Source: Hydractinia symbiolongicarpus (lineage: Eukaryota > Cnidaria > Hydrozoa > Anthoathecata > Hydractiniidae). From it: 64,000 nt of DNA. Below the pieces are notes generated by a model, which made no database searches, was not told the origin of the DNA, and saw only the letters and a list, made by a program, of their open reading frames with translations. The stretch spans positions 682,001 to 746,000 of the forward strand of contig NC_079888.1 in the NCBI RefSeq assembly GCF_029227915.1, in the 5' to 3' direction. Made by a program: the position numbers and the translations under genes. This document shows, piece by piece, positions 23,965 to 38,519 of the stretch (position 1 is its first letter; the number at the start of each line of letters is the position of its first letter).

Positions 23965-26567
23965 CGCTGAGTTTCATTAATCCTGTCAAATTAAGAAGAA
24001 TGTCATTCCTTGGAGTCCAATTAACTCATTTATCACATTTATCAGGTCACAGTCCAGAATCAGTTAAACTAAGTCCCACAGTTAATCGGTTCACCGTTAA
24101 AAGCGATACAACTTAGTAACATCGGAACAAAATCACTAAATACTTGTTGGTACGAATATGTGACGCAACCGTTGTAACTCAAACGGATTGACAACGTTAA
24201 AAAGACAATGAAATGTAGTTTTTGAAACTGTCTCTATTTCTTCAGCGTAAACTAACGGATAGGATTGGTCCCACAGTAAAAAATGACTTATTTATCTTAA
24301 TATTTAAATAAAGCGCTCCCACAGCGCCCAGTATAATCGCTGAGTTCCGGCAATCATGTCGAGTTAAAAAGAATGTTATTTCTTGAAGTCCAATTGGCTC
24401 ATTTATCACATTTATTAATTCACAGTCCAGAATCAGTTCAATTAAGTCCCACAGTCAATTGTTTCACTTTTAAAAGCGATACAACTTAGTAAGATCGGTA
24501 AAAATCGCTAAATACATGTTGGTACGAATATGTGAAGCAACCGTTGTAACTCAAACGGGTTGACACCGTTAGAAAGTCAATGAAAGGTAGTGTTTGAAAC
24601 TGTCTCTATTTCTTCAGCGTGAACTAACGGATAGGATTGGTCCCACAGTAAAGAATTACTTATTTATCGAAATTTTTAAATAAAGCGCTACCACAGGGTC
24701 CAGTGTAATCGCTGAGTTCCGGCAATCATGTCGAGTTAAAAAGAATGTTATTTCTTGGAGTTCAATTGGCTCATTTATCACATTTATAAGGTCACAGTCC
24801 AGAAACAGTTCAATTAATTCCCACAGTCAATCGTTTCACTTTTAAAAGCGATACAACTTAGTAAGATCGGAACAAATCGCTAAATACATGTTGGTACGAA
24901 TACGTGACGCAATCGTTGTAACTCAAACGGATTGACACTGTTAGAAAGTCAATGAAAAGTAGTTTTTAAAACTGTCTCTGTTTTTTCAGCGCGAACTAAC
25001 GGCTAGGATTGGTCCCATAGTAAAAAATGACTTATTTATCTAAATTTTTAAATGAAGCGCTACCACAGGGTCCAGTGTAATCGCTGAGTTCCGGCAATTA
25101 TGTCGAGTTAAAAAGAATGTTATTTCTTGGAAGTCAATTGGCCCATTTATCACATTTATCAGGTCACAGTCCAGAATCATTTCAATTAAGTCCCACAGTC
25201 AATCGTTTCACTTTTAAAAGCGATACAACTTAGTAATATCGGAAAAATCGCTAAATACATGTTGGTTCAAATATGTGAAGCAACTGTTGTAAGTGAAACG
25301 GATTGACACCGTTAGAAAGTCAATGAAAGGTAGTTTTTAAAACTGTCTCTATTTCTTCAGCGTGAACTCACGGATAGGATTGTTCCCACAGTAAAAAATG
25401 ACTTATTTATCGAAATGTTTAAATAAAGCGCTACCACAGGGTCCAGTGTAATCGCTGAGTTCCGGCAATCATGTCGAGTTAAAAAGAATGTTATTTCTTG
25501 GAGTTCAATTGGCTCATTTATCACATTTATAAGGTCACAGTCCAGAAACAGTTCAATTAATTCCCACAGTCAATCGTTTCACTTTTAAAAGCGATACAAC
25601 TTAGTAAGATCGGAACAAATCGCTAAATACATGTTGGTACGAATACGTGACGCAATCGTTGTAACTCAAACGGATTGACACTGTTAGAAAGTCAATGAAA
25701 AGTAGTTTTTAAAACTGTCTCTGTTTTTTCAGCGCGAACTAACGGCTAGGATTGGTCCCATAGTAAAAAATGACTTATTTATCTAAATTTTTAAATGAAG
25801 CGCTACCACAGGGTCCAGTGTAATCGCTGAGTTCCGGCAATTATGTCGAGTTAAAAAGAATGTTATTTCTTGGAAGTCAATTGGCCCATTTATCACATTT
25901 ATCAGGTCACAGTCCAGAATCATTTCAATTAAGTCCCACAGTCAATCGTTTCACTTTTAAAAGCGATACAACTTAGTAATATCGGAAAAATCGCTAAATA
26001 CATGTTGGTTCAAATATGTGAAGCAACCGTTGTAAGTCAAACGGATTGACACCGTTAGAAAGTCAATGAAAGGTAGTTTTTAAAACTGTCTCTATTTCTT
26101 CAGCGTGAACTCACGGATAGGATTGTTCCCACAGTAAAAAATGACTTATTTATCGAAATGTTTAAATAAAGCGCTACCACAGGGTAAAGTGTAATCGCTG
26201 AATTCCGGCAATCATGTCAAGTTAAAAAGAATTTTATTTCTTGGAGTTCAATTGGCTCATTTATCACATTTATAAGGTCACAGTCCAGAAACAGTTCAAT
26301 TAATTCCACAGTCAATCGTTTCACTTTTAAAAGCGATACAACTTAGCTATATCGTAACAAAATCATTAAATACATGTTGGTACGAATATGTGACGCAACC
26401 GTTGTAAGTCAAACGGATTGACACCGTTAGAAAGTCAATGAAAGGTAGTTTTTAAAACTGTCTCTATTTCTTCAGCGTGAACTAACGGCTATGATTGGTC
26501 CCACAGTAAAAAATGACTTATTAATCTTAATTTTTAAATGAAGCACTACCACACCGCCCAGTGTAAA

Positions 26568-26915
26568 CGCTGAATTTCATTAATCCTGTCAAATTAAGAA
26601 GAATGTCATTCCTTGGAGTCCAATTGGCTCATTTATCACATTTATAAGGTCACAGTCCAGAATCAGTTGAACTAAGTCCCACAGTTAATCGGTTCACCGT
26701 TAAAAGCAATACAACTTAGTAATATCGGAACAAAATCACTAAATACATGTTGGTACGAATATGTGACGCAACCGTTGTAACTCAAACGGATTGACACCGT
26801 TAAAAAGACAATGAAAGGTAGTTTTTGAAACAACGGCTATGATTGGTCCCACAGTAAAAAATGACTTATTAATCTTAATTTTTAAATGAAGCACTACCAC
26901 ACCGCCCAGTGTAAT
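26568..26915 (+). repeat. Short monomer, 348 bp, 25-bp deletion
   Basis: The copy-2 counterpart of 17711-18058. Confidence 0.9.
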
Positions 26916-28041
26916 CGCTGAGTTTCATTAATCCTGTCAAAATAAGAAGAATGTCATTCCTTGGAGTCCAATTGGCTCATTTATCACATTTATAAGGTCA
27001 CAGTCCAGAATCAGTTGAACTAAGTCCCACAGTTAATCGGTTCACCGTTAAAAGCGATACAACTTAGTAATATCGGAACAAAATCACTAAATACATGTTG
27101 GTACGAATATGTGACGCCACCGTTGTAACTCAAACGGATTGACACCGTTAAAAAGACAATGAAATATAGTTTTTGAAACTGTCTCTATTTCTTCAGCGTA
27201 AACTAACGGATAGGATTGGTCCCAAAGTAAAAAATGACTTATTTATCGAAATTTTTAAATGAAGCGCTACCACAGGGTCCAGTGTAATCGCTGAGTTCCC
27301 GCAATTATGTCGAGTTAAAAAGATTGTTATTTCTTGGAGTTCCATTGGCTCATTTATCACATTTATCAGGTCACAGTCCAGAATCATTTCAACTAAGTCC
27401 CACAGTTAATCGGTTCACCGTTAAAAGCGATACAACTTAGTAATATCGGAACAAAATCACTAAATACATGTTGGTACGAATATGTGACGCAACCGTTGTA
27501 ACTCAAACGGATTGCCACCGTTAAAAAGACAATGAAATGTAGTTTTTGAAACTGTCTCTATTTCTTCAGCGTAAACTAACTGCTAGGATTGGTCCCACAG
27601 TAAAAAATGACTTATTTATCTTAATTTTTAAATAAAGCGCTACCACACTGCCCAGTGTAATCGCTGAGTCCCAGCAATCATGTGAAATTAAGAAGAATGT
27701 CATTCCTTGGAGTCCAATTGGCTCATTTATCACATTTATCAGGTTACAGTCCAGAATCAGTTCAACTAAGTCCCACAATCAATCGGTTCACCGTTAAAAG
27801 CGATACAACTTAGTAATATCGGAACAAAATCACTAAATACATTTTGGTACGAATATGTGACGCAACCGTTGTAACTCAAACGGATTGCCACCGTTAAAGA
27901 GACAATGAAATGTAGTTTTGAAACTGTCTCTATTTCTTCAGCGTGAACTAACTGCTAGGATTGGTCCCACAGTAAAAAATGACTTATTTATCTTAATTTT
28001 TAAATAAAGCGCTACCACACCGCCCAGTGTAATCGCTGAGT

Positions 28042-28172
28042 TCCGGCAATCATGTCGAGTTAAAAAGAATGTTATTTCTTGGAGTCCAATTGGCTCATTT
28101 ATCACATTTATTAATTCACAGTCCAGAATCAGTTCAACTAAGTCCCACAGTCAATTGTTTCACTTTTAAAAA
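28042..28172 (+). repeat. Conversion-like patch inside higher-order copy 2
   Basis: The monomer starting 28034 should match 19177 (GAGTCCCAGCAATCATGTG subtype). From 28042 to 28172 it instead carries the alpha sequence with TTAATTCACAG, TCAACTAAG and AAAAACGAT. By eye this is the sequence of the monomers at 5162, 6649 and 7393. Both flanks match copy 1 again. The length of the monomer series is unchanged, which is what gene conversion or a double exchange would produce. Confidence 0.75.
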
Positions 28173-30819
28173 CGATACAACTTAGTAATATCGGAACAAA
28201 ATCACAAAATATATGTTGGTACGAATATGTGACGCAACCGTTGTAACTCAAACGGATTGACACCGTTAAAAAGACAATGAAATGTAGTTTTTGAAACTGT
28301 CTCTATTTCTTCAGCGTGAACTAACGGATAGGATTGGTCCCACAGTAAAAAATGACTTATTTATCGAAATTTTTAAATGAAGCGCTACCACAGGGTCCAG
28401 TGTAATCGCTGATTTCCGGCAATCATGTGAAATTAAGAAGATTGTCATTCCTTGGAGACCAAGTGACTCATTTATCACATTTAGCAGGTCACAGTCCAGA
28501 ATCAGTTCAATTCAGTCCCACAGTCAATCGTTTCACTTTTAAAAGCGATAAAACTTAGTAATACCGGATGAAATCGCTAAATACATGTTGGTATGAATCT
28601 TTGACGCAACCGTTGTAACTCAAACGGATTGACACCGTTAGAAAGTCAATGAAATCTAGTTTTTGAAACTGTCTCTATTTCTTCAGTGCGAACTAACGGC
28701 TAGGATTGGCCCCACAGTAAAAAATGAGATATTTATATTAATTTTTAAATAAAGCGCTCCCACAGCGCCCGGTGTAATCGCTGAGTTCCGGCAATCATGT
28801 CGAGTTAAAAAGAATGTTATTTCTTGGAGTCCAATTGGCTCATTTATAACATTTATAAGGTCACAGTCCAGAATCAGTTCGATTAAGTCCCACAGCCAAT
28901 CGTTTCACTTTTAAAAGCGATACAACTTAGTAAGATCGGAAAAAACGCTAAATACATGTTGGTACGAATATGTGAAGCAACCGTTGTAACTCAAACGGAT
29001 TGACACCGTTAGAAAGTCAATGAAAGGTAGTTTTTGAAACTGTCTCTATTTCTTCAGCGTGAACTAACGGCTAGGATTGGTCCCACAGTGAAAAATGACT
29101 TATTAATCTTAATTTTTAAATGAGGCACTACCACACCGACCAGTGTAATCGCTGAATTTTATTAATCCCGTCAAATTAAGAAGAATGTCATTTCTTGGAG
29201 TCCAATTGGCTCATTTATCACATTTATCAGGTCACAGTCCAGAATCAGTTGAACTAAGTCCCACAGTTAATCGATTCACCGTTAAAAGCGATACAACTTA
29301 GTAATATCGGAACAAAATCACTAAATACATGTTTGTACGAATATGTGACGCAACCGTTGAAACTCAAACGGATTGACACCGTTAAAAAGACAATGAAATG
29401 TAGTTTTTGAAACTGTCTCTATTTCTTCGGCGTGAACTAACGGATAGGATTGGTCCCACAGTAAAAAATGACTTATTTATCGAAACTTTTAAGTGAAGCG
29501 CTACCACAGGGTCCAGTGTAAGCGCTGAGTTCCGGCAATCATGTCAAATTAAGAAGATTGTCATTCCTTGGAGTCCAATTGGCTCATTTATCACATTTAT
29601 AAGATCACAGTCCAGATTCAGTCCAATTAAGTCCCACAGTCAATCGTTTCACTTTTAAAAGCGATACAAGTCAGTAATATCCGGAAAAATCGCTAAATAC
29701 ATGTTGGTTCGAATATGTGAAGCAACCGTTGTAAGTCAAACGGATTGACACCCTTAGAAAGTCAATGGAATGTAGTTTTTAAAACTGTCTCTATTTCTTC
29801 AGCGTGAACTAACGGATAGGATTGGTCCCACAGTAAAGAATTACTTATTTATCGAAATTTTTAAGTAAAGCGCTACCACAGGGTCCAGTGTAATCGCTGA
29901 GTTCCGGCAATCATGTCGTGTTAAAAAAAATGTTATTTCTTGGAGTTCATTTGGCTCATTTATCACATTTATAAGGTCACAGTCCAGAAACAGTTCAATT
30001 AATTCCCACAGTCAATCGTTTCACTTTTAAAAGCTATACAACTTAGTAAGATCGGAACAAATCGCTAAATATATGTTGGTACGAATACGTGATGCAATCG
30101 TTGTAACTCAAACGGATTGACACCGTTAGAAAGTCAATGAAAAGTAGTTTTTGAAACTGTCTCTGTTTTTTCGGCGCGAACTAACGGCTAGGATTGGTCC
30201 CACAGTAAAAAATGACTTATTTATCTAAATTTTTAAATGAAGCGCTACCACAGGGTCCAGTGTAATCGCTGAATTTTATTAATCCTGTCAAATTAAGAAG
30301 AATGTCATTCCTTGGAGTCCAATTGGCTCATTTATCACATTTATCAGGTCACAGTCCAGAATCAGTTGAACTAAGTCCCACAGTTAATCGGTTCACCGTT
30401 AAAAGCGATACAACTTAGTAATATCGGAACAAAATCACTAAATACATGTTAGTACGAATATGTGACGCAACCGTTGTAACTCAAACGGATTGACACCGTT
30501 AAAAAGACAATGAAAAGTAGTTTTTGAAACTGTCTCTATTTCTTCAGCGTGAACTAACTGCTAGGATTGGTCCCACAGTAAAAAATGACTTATTTATCTT
30601 AATTTTTAAATAAACCGTTACCACACCGCCCAGTGTAATCGTTGAGTCCCAGCAATCATGTGAAATTAAGAAGAATGTCATTACTTGGAGTCCAATTGGC
30701 TCATTTATCACATTTATCAGGTTACAGTCCAGAATCAGTTCAACTAAGTCCCACAGTCAATCGGTTCACCGTTAAAAGCGATACAACTTAGTAATATCGC
30801 AACAAAATCACAAAATACA

Positions 30820-33800
30820 TGTTGGTACGAATATCTGACGCAACCGTTGTAACTCAAACGGATTGACACCGTTAAAAAGACAATGAAATGTAGTTTTTGA
30901 AACTGTCTCTATTTCTTCAGCGTAAACTAACGGATAGGATTGGTCCCACAGTAAAAAATGACTTATTTATCGAAATTTTTAAATGAAGTCCTACCACAGG
31001 GTCCAGTGTAATCGCTGAGTTCCGGCAATTATGTCGAGTTAAAAAGATTGTTATTTCTTGGAGTTCCATTGGCTCATTTATCACATTTATAAGGTCACAG
31101 TCCAGAATCAGTTCAATTAAGTCCCACAGTCAATTGTTTCACTTTTAAAAGCGATACAACTTAGTAAGATCGGAAAAAATCGCTAAATACATGTTGGTAC
31201 GAATATGTGAAGCAACCGTTGTAACTCAAACGGATTGACACCGTTACAAAGTCAACGAAATGTAGTTTTTGAAACTATCTCTACTTCTTCAGCGCGAACT
31301 AACGGCTAGGATTGGTCCCACAGTAAAAAATGACTTATTTATCTTAATATTTAAATAAAGCGCTCCCACAGCGCCCAGTATAATCGCTGAGTTCCGGCAA
31401 TCATGTCGAGTTAAAAAGAATGTTATTTCTTGAAGTCCAATTGGCTCATTTATCACATTTATTAATTCACAGTCCAGAATCAGTTCAATTAAGTCCCACA
31501 GTCAATTGTTTCACTTTTAAAAGCGATACAACTTAGTAAGATCGGAAAAAATCGCTAAATACATGTTGGTACGAATATGTGAAGCAACCGTTGTAACTCA
31601 AACGGGTTGACACCGTTAGAAAGTCAATGAAAGGTAGTTTTTGAAACTGTCTCTATTTCTTCAGCGTGAACTAACGGATAGGATTGGTCCCACAGTAAAG
31701 AATTACTTATTTATCGAAATTTTTAAATAAAGCGCTACCACAGGGTCCAGTGTAATCGCTGAGTTCCGGCAATCATGTCGAGTTAAAAAGAATGTTATTT
31801 CTTGGAGTTCAATTGGCTCATTTATCACATTTATAAGGTCACAGTCCAGAAACAGTTCAATTAATTCCCACAGTCAATCGTTTCACTTTTAAAAGCGATA
31901 CAACTTAGTAAGATCGGAACAAATCGCTAAATACATGTTGGTACGAATACGTGACGCAATCGTTGTAACTCAAACGGATTGACACTGTTAGAAAGTCAAT
32001 GAAAAGTAGTTTTTGAAACTGTCTCTGTTTTTTCAGCGCGAACTAACGGCTAGGATTGGTCCCATAGTAAAAAATGACTTATTTATCTAAATTTTTAAAT
32101 GAAGCGCTACCACAGGGTCCAGTGTAATCGCTGAGTTCCGGCAATTATGTCGAGTTAAAAAGAATGTTATTTCTTGGAGTTCCATTGGCTCATTTATCAC
32201 ATTTATCAGGTCACAGTCCAGAATCATTTCAACTAAGTCCCACAGTTAATCGGTTCACCGTTAAAAGCGATACAACTTAGTAATATCGGAACAAAATCAC
32301 TAAATACATGTTGGTACGAATATGTGACGCAACCGTTGTAACTCAAACGGATTGCCACCGTTAAAAAGACAATGAAATGTAGTTTTTGAAACTGTCTCTA
32401 TTTCTTCAGCGTAAACTAACTGCTAGGATTGGTCCCACAGTAAAAAATGACTTATTTATATTAATTTTTAAATAAAGCGCTACCACACCGCTCAGTGTAA
32501 TCGCTGAGTCCCAGCAATCATGTGAAATTAAGAAGAATGTCATTCCTTGGAGTCCAATTGGCTCATTTATCACATTTATAAGATGACAGTCCAGAATCAG
32601 TTCAATTAAGTCCCACAGTCAATCGTTTCACTTTCAAAAGCGATACCACTTAGTAATATCGAAAAAAAACACTTAATACATGTTGGTACGGATATGTAAA
32701 TCAACCGTTGTAATTCAAACGCATTGACACCGTTAGAAAGTCAATGAAAGGTAGTTTCTCAAACTGTCTCTATTTTTTCAGCGTGAACTAACGGATAGGA
32801 TTGGTCCCACAGTAAAAAATTACTTATTTATCGAAATTTTTAAATAAAGCGCTACCACAGGGTCATGTGTAATCGCTGACTTCCAGCAATCATGTCGAGT
32901 TAAAAAGAATGTTATTTCTTGGAGTTCAATTGGCTCATTTATCACGTTTTTAAGGTCACAGTCCAGAAACAGTTCAATTAATTCCCACAGTCAATCGTTT
33001 CACTTTTAAAAGCGATACAACTTAGTAAGATCGGAACAAATCGCTAAATACATGTTGGTACGAATACGTGACGCCATCGTTGTAACTCAAACGGATTGAC
33101 ACCGTTAGAAAGTCAATGAAAAGTAGTTTTTGAAACTGTCTCTGTTTCTTCAGCGCTGACTAACGGCTAGGATAGCTCCCACAGTAAAAAATGACTTATT
33201 TATCTAAATTTTTAAATGAAGCGCTACCACAGGGTCCAGTGTAATCGTTGAGTTCCGGCAATCATGTCGAGTAAAAAAGAATGTTATTTCTTGGAGTCCA
33301 ATTGGCTCATTTACCACATTTATAAGGTCACAGTCCAGAATCAGTTCAATTAAGTCCCACAGTCAATTGTTTCACTTTTAAAAGCGATACAACTTAGTAA
33401 GATCGGAAAAAATCGCTAAATACATGTTGGTACGAATATGTGAAGCAACCGTTGTAACTCAAACGGATTGACACCGTTAGAAAGTCAATGAAAGGTAGTT
33501 TTTGAAACTGTCTCTATTTCTTCAGCGTGTACTAACGGATAGGATTGGTCCCACAGTAAAAAGTGACTTATTTATCTAAATTTTTAAATAAAGCGCTACC
33601 ACAGGGTCCAGTGTAACCGTTGAGTTGGGGCAATCATGTCGAGTTAAAAAGAATGTTCTTTCTTGGAGTCCAATTGGCTCATTTATAACATTTATAAGGT
33701 CACAGTCCAGAATCAGTTCGATTAAGTCCCACAGTCAATCGTTTCACTTTTAAAAGCGATACAACTTAGTAAGATCGGAAAAAACGCTAAATACATGTTG

Positions 33801-36722
33801 GTACGAATATGTGAAGCAACCGTTGTAACTCAAACGGATTGACACCGTTAGAAAGTCAATGAAAGGTAGTTTTTGAAACTGTCTCTATTTCTTCAGCGTG
33901 TACTAACGGCTAGGATTGGTCCCACCGTAAAAAATGACTTATTTATCGAAATTTTTAAATGAAGCGCTACCACAGCGCCCAGTGTAATCGCTGAGTTCCG
34001 GCAATCATGTCAAATTAAGAAAATTGTCATTCCTTGGAGTCCAATTGGCTCATTTATCACATTTATAAGATCACAGTCCAAAATCAGTCCAATTAAGTCC
34101 CACAGTCAATCGTTTCACTTTTAAAAGCGATACAACTTAGTAATATCGGAACAAAATCACTAAATACATGTTGGTACAAATTGTTGACGCAACCGTTGTA
34201 ACTCAAACGGATTGCCACCGTTAAAAAGACAATGAAATGTAGTTTTTGAAACTGTCTCTATTTCTTCAGCGTGAACTAACGGCTAGGATTGGTCCCACAG
34301 TGAAAAATGACTTATTAATCTTAATTTTTAAATGAGGCACTACCACACCGACCAGTGTAATCGCTGAATTTTATTAATCCTGTCAAATTAAGAAGAATGT
34401 CATTTCTTGGAGTCCAATTGGCTCATTTATCACATTTATCAGGTCACAGTCCAGAATCAGTTGAACTAAGTCCCACAGTTAATCGATTCACCGTTAAAAG
34501 CGATACAACTTAGTAATATCGGAACAAAATCACTAAATACATGTTGGTACGAATACGTGATGCAATCGTTGTAACTCAAACGGATTGACACCGTTAGAAA
34601 GTCAATGAAAAGTAGTTTTTGAAACTGTCTCTGTTTTTTCGGCGCGAACTAACGGCTAGGATTGGTCCCACAGTAAAAAATGACTTATTTATCTAAATTT
34701 TTAAATGAAGCGCTACCACAGGGTCCAGTGTAATCGCTGAATTTTATTAATCCTGTCAAATTAAGAAGAATGTCATTCCTTGGAGTCCAATTGGCTCATT
34801 TATCACATTTATCAGGTCACAGTCCAGAATCAGTTGAACTAAGTCCCACAGTTAATCGGTTCACCGTTAAAAGCGATACAACTTAGTAATATCGGAACAA
34901 AATCACTAAATACATGTTAGTACGAATATGTGACGCAACCGTTGTAACTCAAACGGATTGACACCGTTAAAAAGACAATGAAAAGTAGTTTTTGAAACTG
35001 TCTCTATTTCTTCAGCGTGAACTAACTGCTAGGATTGGTCCCACAGTAAAAAATGACTTATTTATCTTAATTTTTAAATAAACCGTTACCACACCGCCCA
35101 GTGTAATCGTTGAGTCCCAGCAATCATGTGAAATTAAGAAGAATGTCATTACTTGGAGTCCAATTGGCTCATTTATCACATTTATCAGGTTACAGTCCAG
35201 AATCAGTTCAACTAAGTCCCACAGTCAATCGGTTCACCGTTAAAAGCGATACAACTTAGTAATATCGGAACAAAATCACAAAATACATGTTGGTACGAAT
35301 ATCTGACGCAACCGTTGTAACTCAAACGGATTGACACCGTTAAAAAGACAATGAAATGTAGTTTTTGAAACTGTCTCTATTTCTTCAGCGTAAACTAACG
35401 GATAGGATTGGTCCCACAGTAAAAAATGACTTATTTATCGAAATTTTTAAATGAAGTCCTACCACAGGGTCCAGTGTAATCGCTGAATTCCGGCAATCAT
35501 GTCGAGTTAAAAAGAATGTTATTTCTTGAAGTCCAATTGGCTCATTTATCACATTTATTAATTCACAGTCCAGAATCAGTTCAATTAAGTCCCACAGTCA
35601 ATTGTTTCACTTTTAAAAGCGATACAACTTAGTAAGATCGGAAAAAATCGCTAAATACATGTTGGTACGAATATGTGAAGCAACCGTTGTAACTCAAACG
35701 GGTTGACACCGTTAGAAAGTCAATGAAAGGTAGTTTTTGAAACTGTCTCTATTTCTTCAGCGTGAACTAACGGATAGGATTGGTCCCACAGTAAAGAATT
35801 ACTTATTTATCGAAATTTTTAAATAAAGCGCTACCACAGGGTCCAGTGTAATCGCTGAGTTCCGGCAATCATGTCGAGTTAAAAAGAATGTTATTTCTTG
35901 GAGTTCAATTGGCTCATTTATCACATTTATAAGGTCACAGTCCAGAAAAAGTTCAATTAATTCCCACAGTCAATCGTTTCACTTTTAAAAGCGATACAAC
36001 TTAGTAAGATCGGAACAAATCGCTAAATACATGTTGGTACGAATACGTGACGCAATCGTTGTAACTCAAACGGATTGACACTGTTAGAAAGTCAATGAAA
36101 AGTAGTTTTTGAAACTGTCTCTGTTTTTTCAGCGCGAACTAACGGGTAGGATTGGTCCCATAGTAAAAAATGACTTATTTATCTAAATTTTTAAATGAAG
36201 CGCTACCACAGGGTCCAGTGTAATCGCTGAGTTCCGGCAATTATGTCGAGTTAAAAAGAATGTTATTTCTTGGAGTTCCATTGGCTCATTTATCACATTT
36301 ATCAGGTCACAGTCCAGAATCATTTCAACTAAGTCCCACAGTTAATCGGTTCACCGTTAAAAGCGATACAACTTAGTAATATCGGAACAAAATCACTAAA
36401 TACATGTTGGTACGAATATGTGACGCAACCGTTGTAACTCAAACGGATTGCCACCGTTAAAAAGACAATGAAATGTAGTTTTTGAAACTGTCTCTATTTC
36501 TTCAGCGTAAACTAACTGCTAGGATTGGTCCCACAGTAAAAAATGACTTATTTATCTTAATTTTTAAATAAAGCGCTACCACACCGCTCAGTGTAATCGC
36601 TGAGTCCCAGCAATCATGTGAAATTAAGAAGAATGTCATTCCTTGGAGTCCAATTGGCTCATTTATCACATTTATAAGATGGCAGTCCAGAATCAGTTCA
36701 ATTAAGTCCCACAGTCAATCGT
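30820..36722 (+). repeat. Array segment 3: 11-monomer (4096-bp) repeat region
   Basis: Monomer starts: 31013, 31385, 31757, 32129, 32502, 32874, 33246, 33618, 33989, 34362, 34735, 35108, 35481, 35853, 36225 and 36598. The stretch 31385 to about 34544 is repeated at 35481 to about 38640 with an exact 4096-bp offset and few differences (for example GGTCATGTG/GGTCCTGTG near 32861/36957). Chimeric monomers occur at 32129 (switch near 32164-32180), 32502 and 34362 (switch near 34545). One monomer equivalent to 31013 is missing before 35481. Confidence 0.85.
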
Positions 36723-38519
36723 TTCACTTTCAAAAGCGATACCACTTAGTAATATCGAAAAAAAACACTTAATACATGTTGGTACGGATATGTAAATCAA
36801 CCGTTGTAATTCAAACGCATTGACACCGTTAGAAAGTCAATGAAAGGTAGTTTCTCAAACTGTCTCTATTTTTTCAGCGTGAACTAACGGATAGGATTGG
36901 TCCCACAGTAAAAAATTACTTATTTATCGAAATTTTTAAATAAAGCGCTACCAAAGGGTCCTGTGTAATCGCTGACTTCCAGCAATCATGTCGAGTTAAA
37001 AAGAATGTTATTTCTTGGAGTTCAATTGGCTCATTTATCACGTTTTTAAGGTCACAGTCCAGAAACAGTTCAATTAATTCCCACAGTCAATCGTTTCACT
37101 TTTAAAAGCGATACAACTTAGTAAGATCGGAACAAATCGCTAAATACATGTTGGTACGAATACGTGACGCAATCGTTGTAACTCAAACGGATTGACACCG
37201 TTAGAAAGTCAATGAAAAGTAGTTTTTGAAACTGTCTCTGTTTCTTCAGCGCTGACTAACGGCTAGGATAGGTCCCACAGTAAAAAATGACTTATTTATC
37301 TAAATTTTTAAATGAAGCGCTACCACAGGGTCCAGTGTAATCGTTGAGTTCCGGCAATCATGTCGAGTAAAAAAGAATGTTATTTCTTGGAGTCCAATTG
37401 GCTCATTTACCACATTTATAAGGTCACAGTCCAGAATCAGTTCAATTAAGTCCCACAGTCAATTGTTTCACTTTTAAAAGCGATACAACTTAGTAAGATC
37501 GGAAAAAATCGCTAAATACATGTTGGTACGAATATGTGAAGCAACCGTTGTAACTCAAACGGATTGACACCGTTAGAAAGTCAATGAAAGGTAGTTTTTG
37601 AAACTGTCTCTATTTCTTCAGCGTGTACTAACGGATAGGATTGGTCCCACAGTAAAAAGTGACTTATTTATCTAAATTTTTAAATAAAGCGCTACCACAG
37701 GGTCCAGTGTAACCGTTGAGTTGGGGCAATCATGTCGAGTTAAAAAGAATGTTCTTTCTTGGAGTCCAATTGGCTCATTTATAACATTTATAAGGTCACA
37801 GTCCAGAATCAGTTCGATTAAGTCCCACAGTCAATCGTTTCACTTTTAAAAGCGATACAACTTAGTAAGATCGGAAAAAACGCTAAATACATGTTGGTAC
37901 GAATATGTGAAGCAACCGTTGTAACTCAAACGGATTGACACCGTTAGAAAGTCAATGAAAGGTAGTTTTTGAAACTGTCTCTATTTCTTCAGCGTGTACT
38001 AACGGCTAGGATTGGTCCCACCGTAAAAAATGACTTATTTATCGAAATTTTTAAATGAAGCGCTACCACAGCGCCCAGTGTAATCGCTGAGTTCCGGCAA
38101 TCATGTCAAATTAAGAAAATTGTCATTCCTTGGAGTCCAATTGGCTCATTTATCACATTTATAAGATCACAGTCCAAAATCAGTCCAATTAAGTCCCACA
38201 GTCAATCGTTTCACTTTTAAAAGCGATACAACTTAGTAATATCGGAACAAAATCACTAAATACATGTTGGTACAAATTGTTGACGCAACCGTTGTAACTC
38301 AAACGGATTGCCACCGTTAAAAAGACAATGAAATGTAGTTTTTGAAACTGTCTCTATTTCTTCAGCGTGAACTAACGGCTAGGATTGGTCCCACAGTGAA
38401 AAATGACTTATTAATCTTAATTTTTAAATGAGGCACTACCACACCGACCAGTGTAATCGCTGAATTTTATTAATCCTGTCAAATTAAGAAGAATGTCATT
38501 TCTTGGAGTCCAATTGGCT

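Larger units (their letters stand above)
21962..30819 (+). repeat. 24-monomer higher-order repeat, copy 2
   Basis: Monomer starts: 22130, 22503, 22875, 23247, 23619 (short), 23965, 24338, 24710, 25082, 25453, 25825, 26196, 26568 (short), 26916, 27289, 27662, 28034, 28407, 28779, 29150, 29523, 29895, 30267 and 30640. By eye I found about a dozen differences from copy 1, for example GAAAGGTAG/GAAATGTAG near 13519/22376, CCCCCAG/CCCACAG near 15593/24450, a one-base deletion near 21048, and one clustered patch at 28042-28172. The joint between copies falls in about 21956-21986, inside the monomer starting 21782. Confidence 0.9.
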
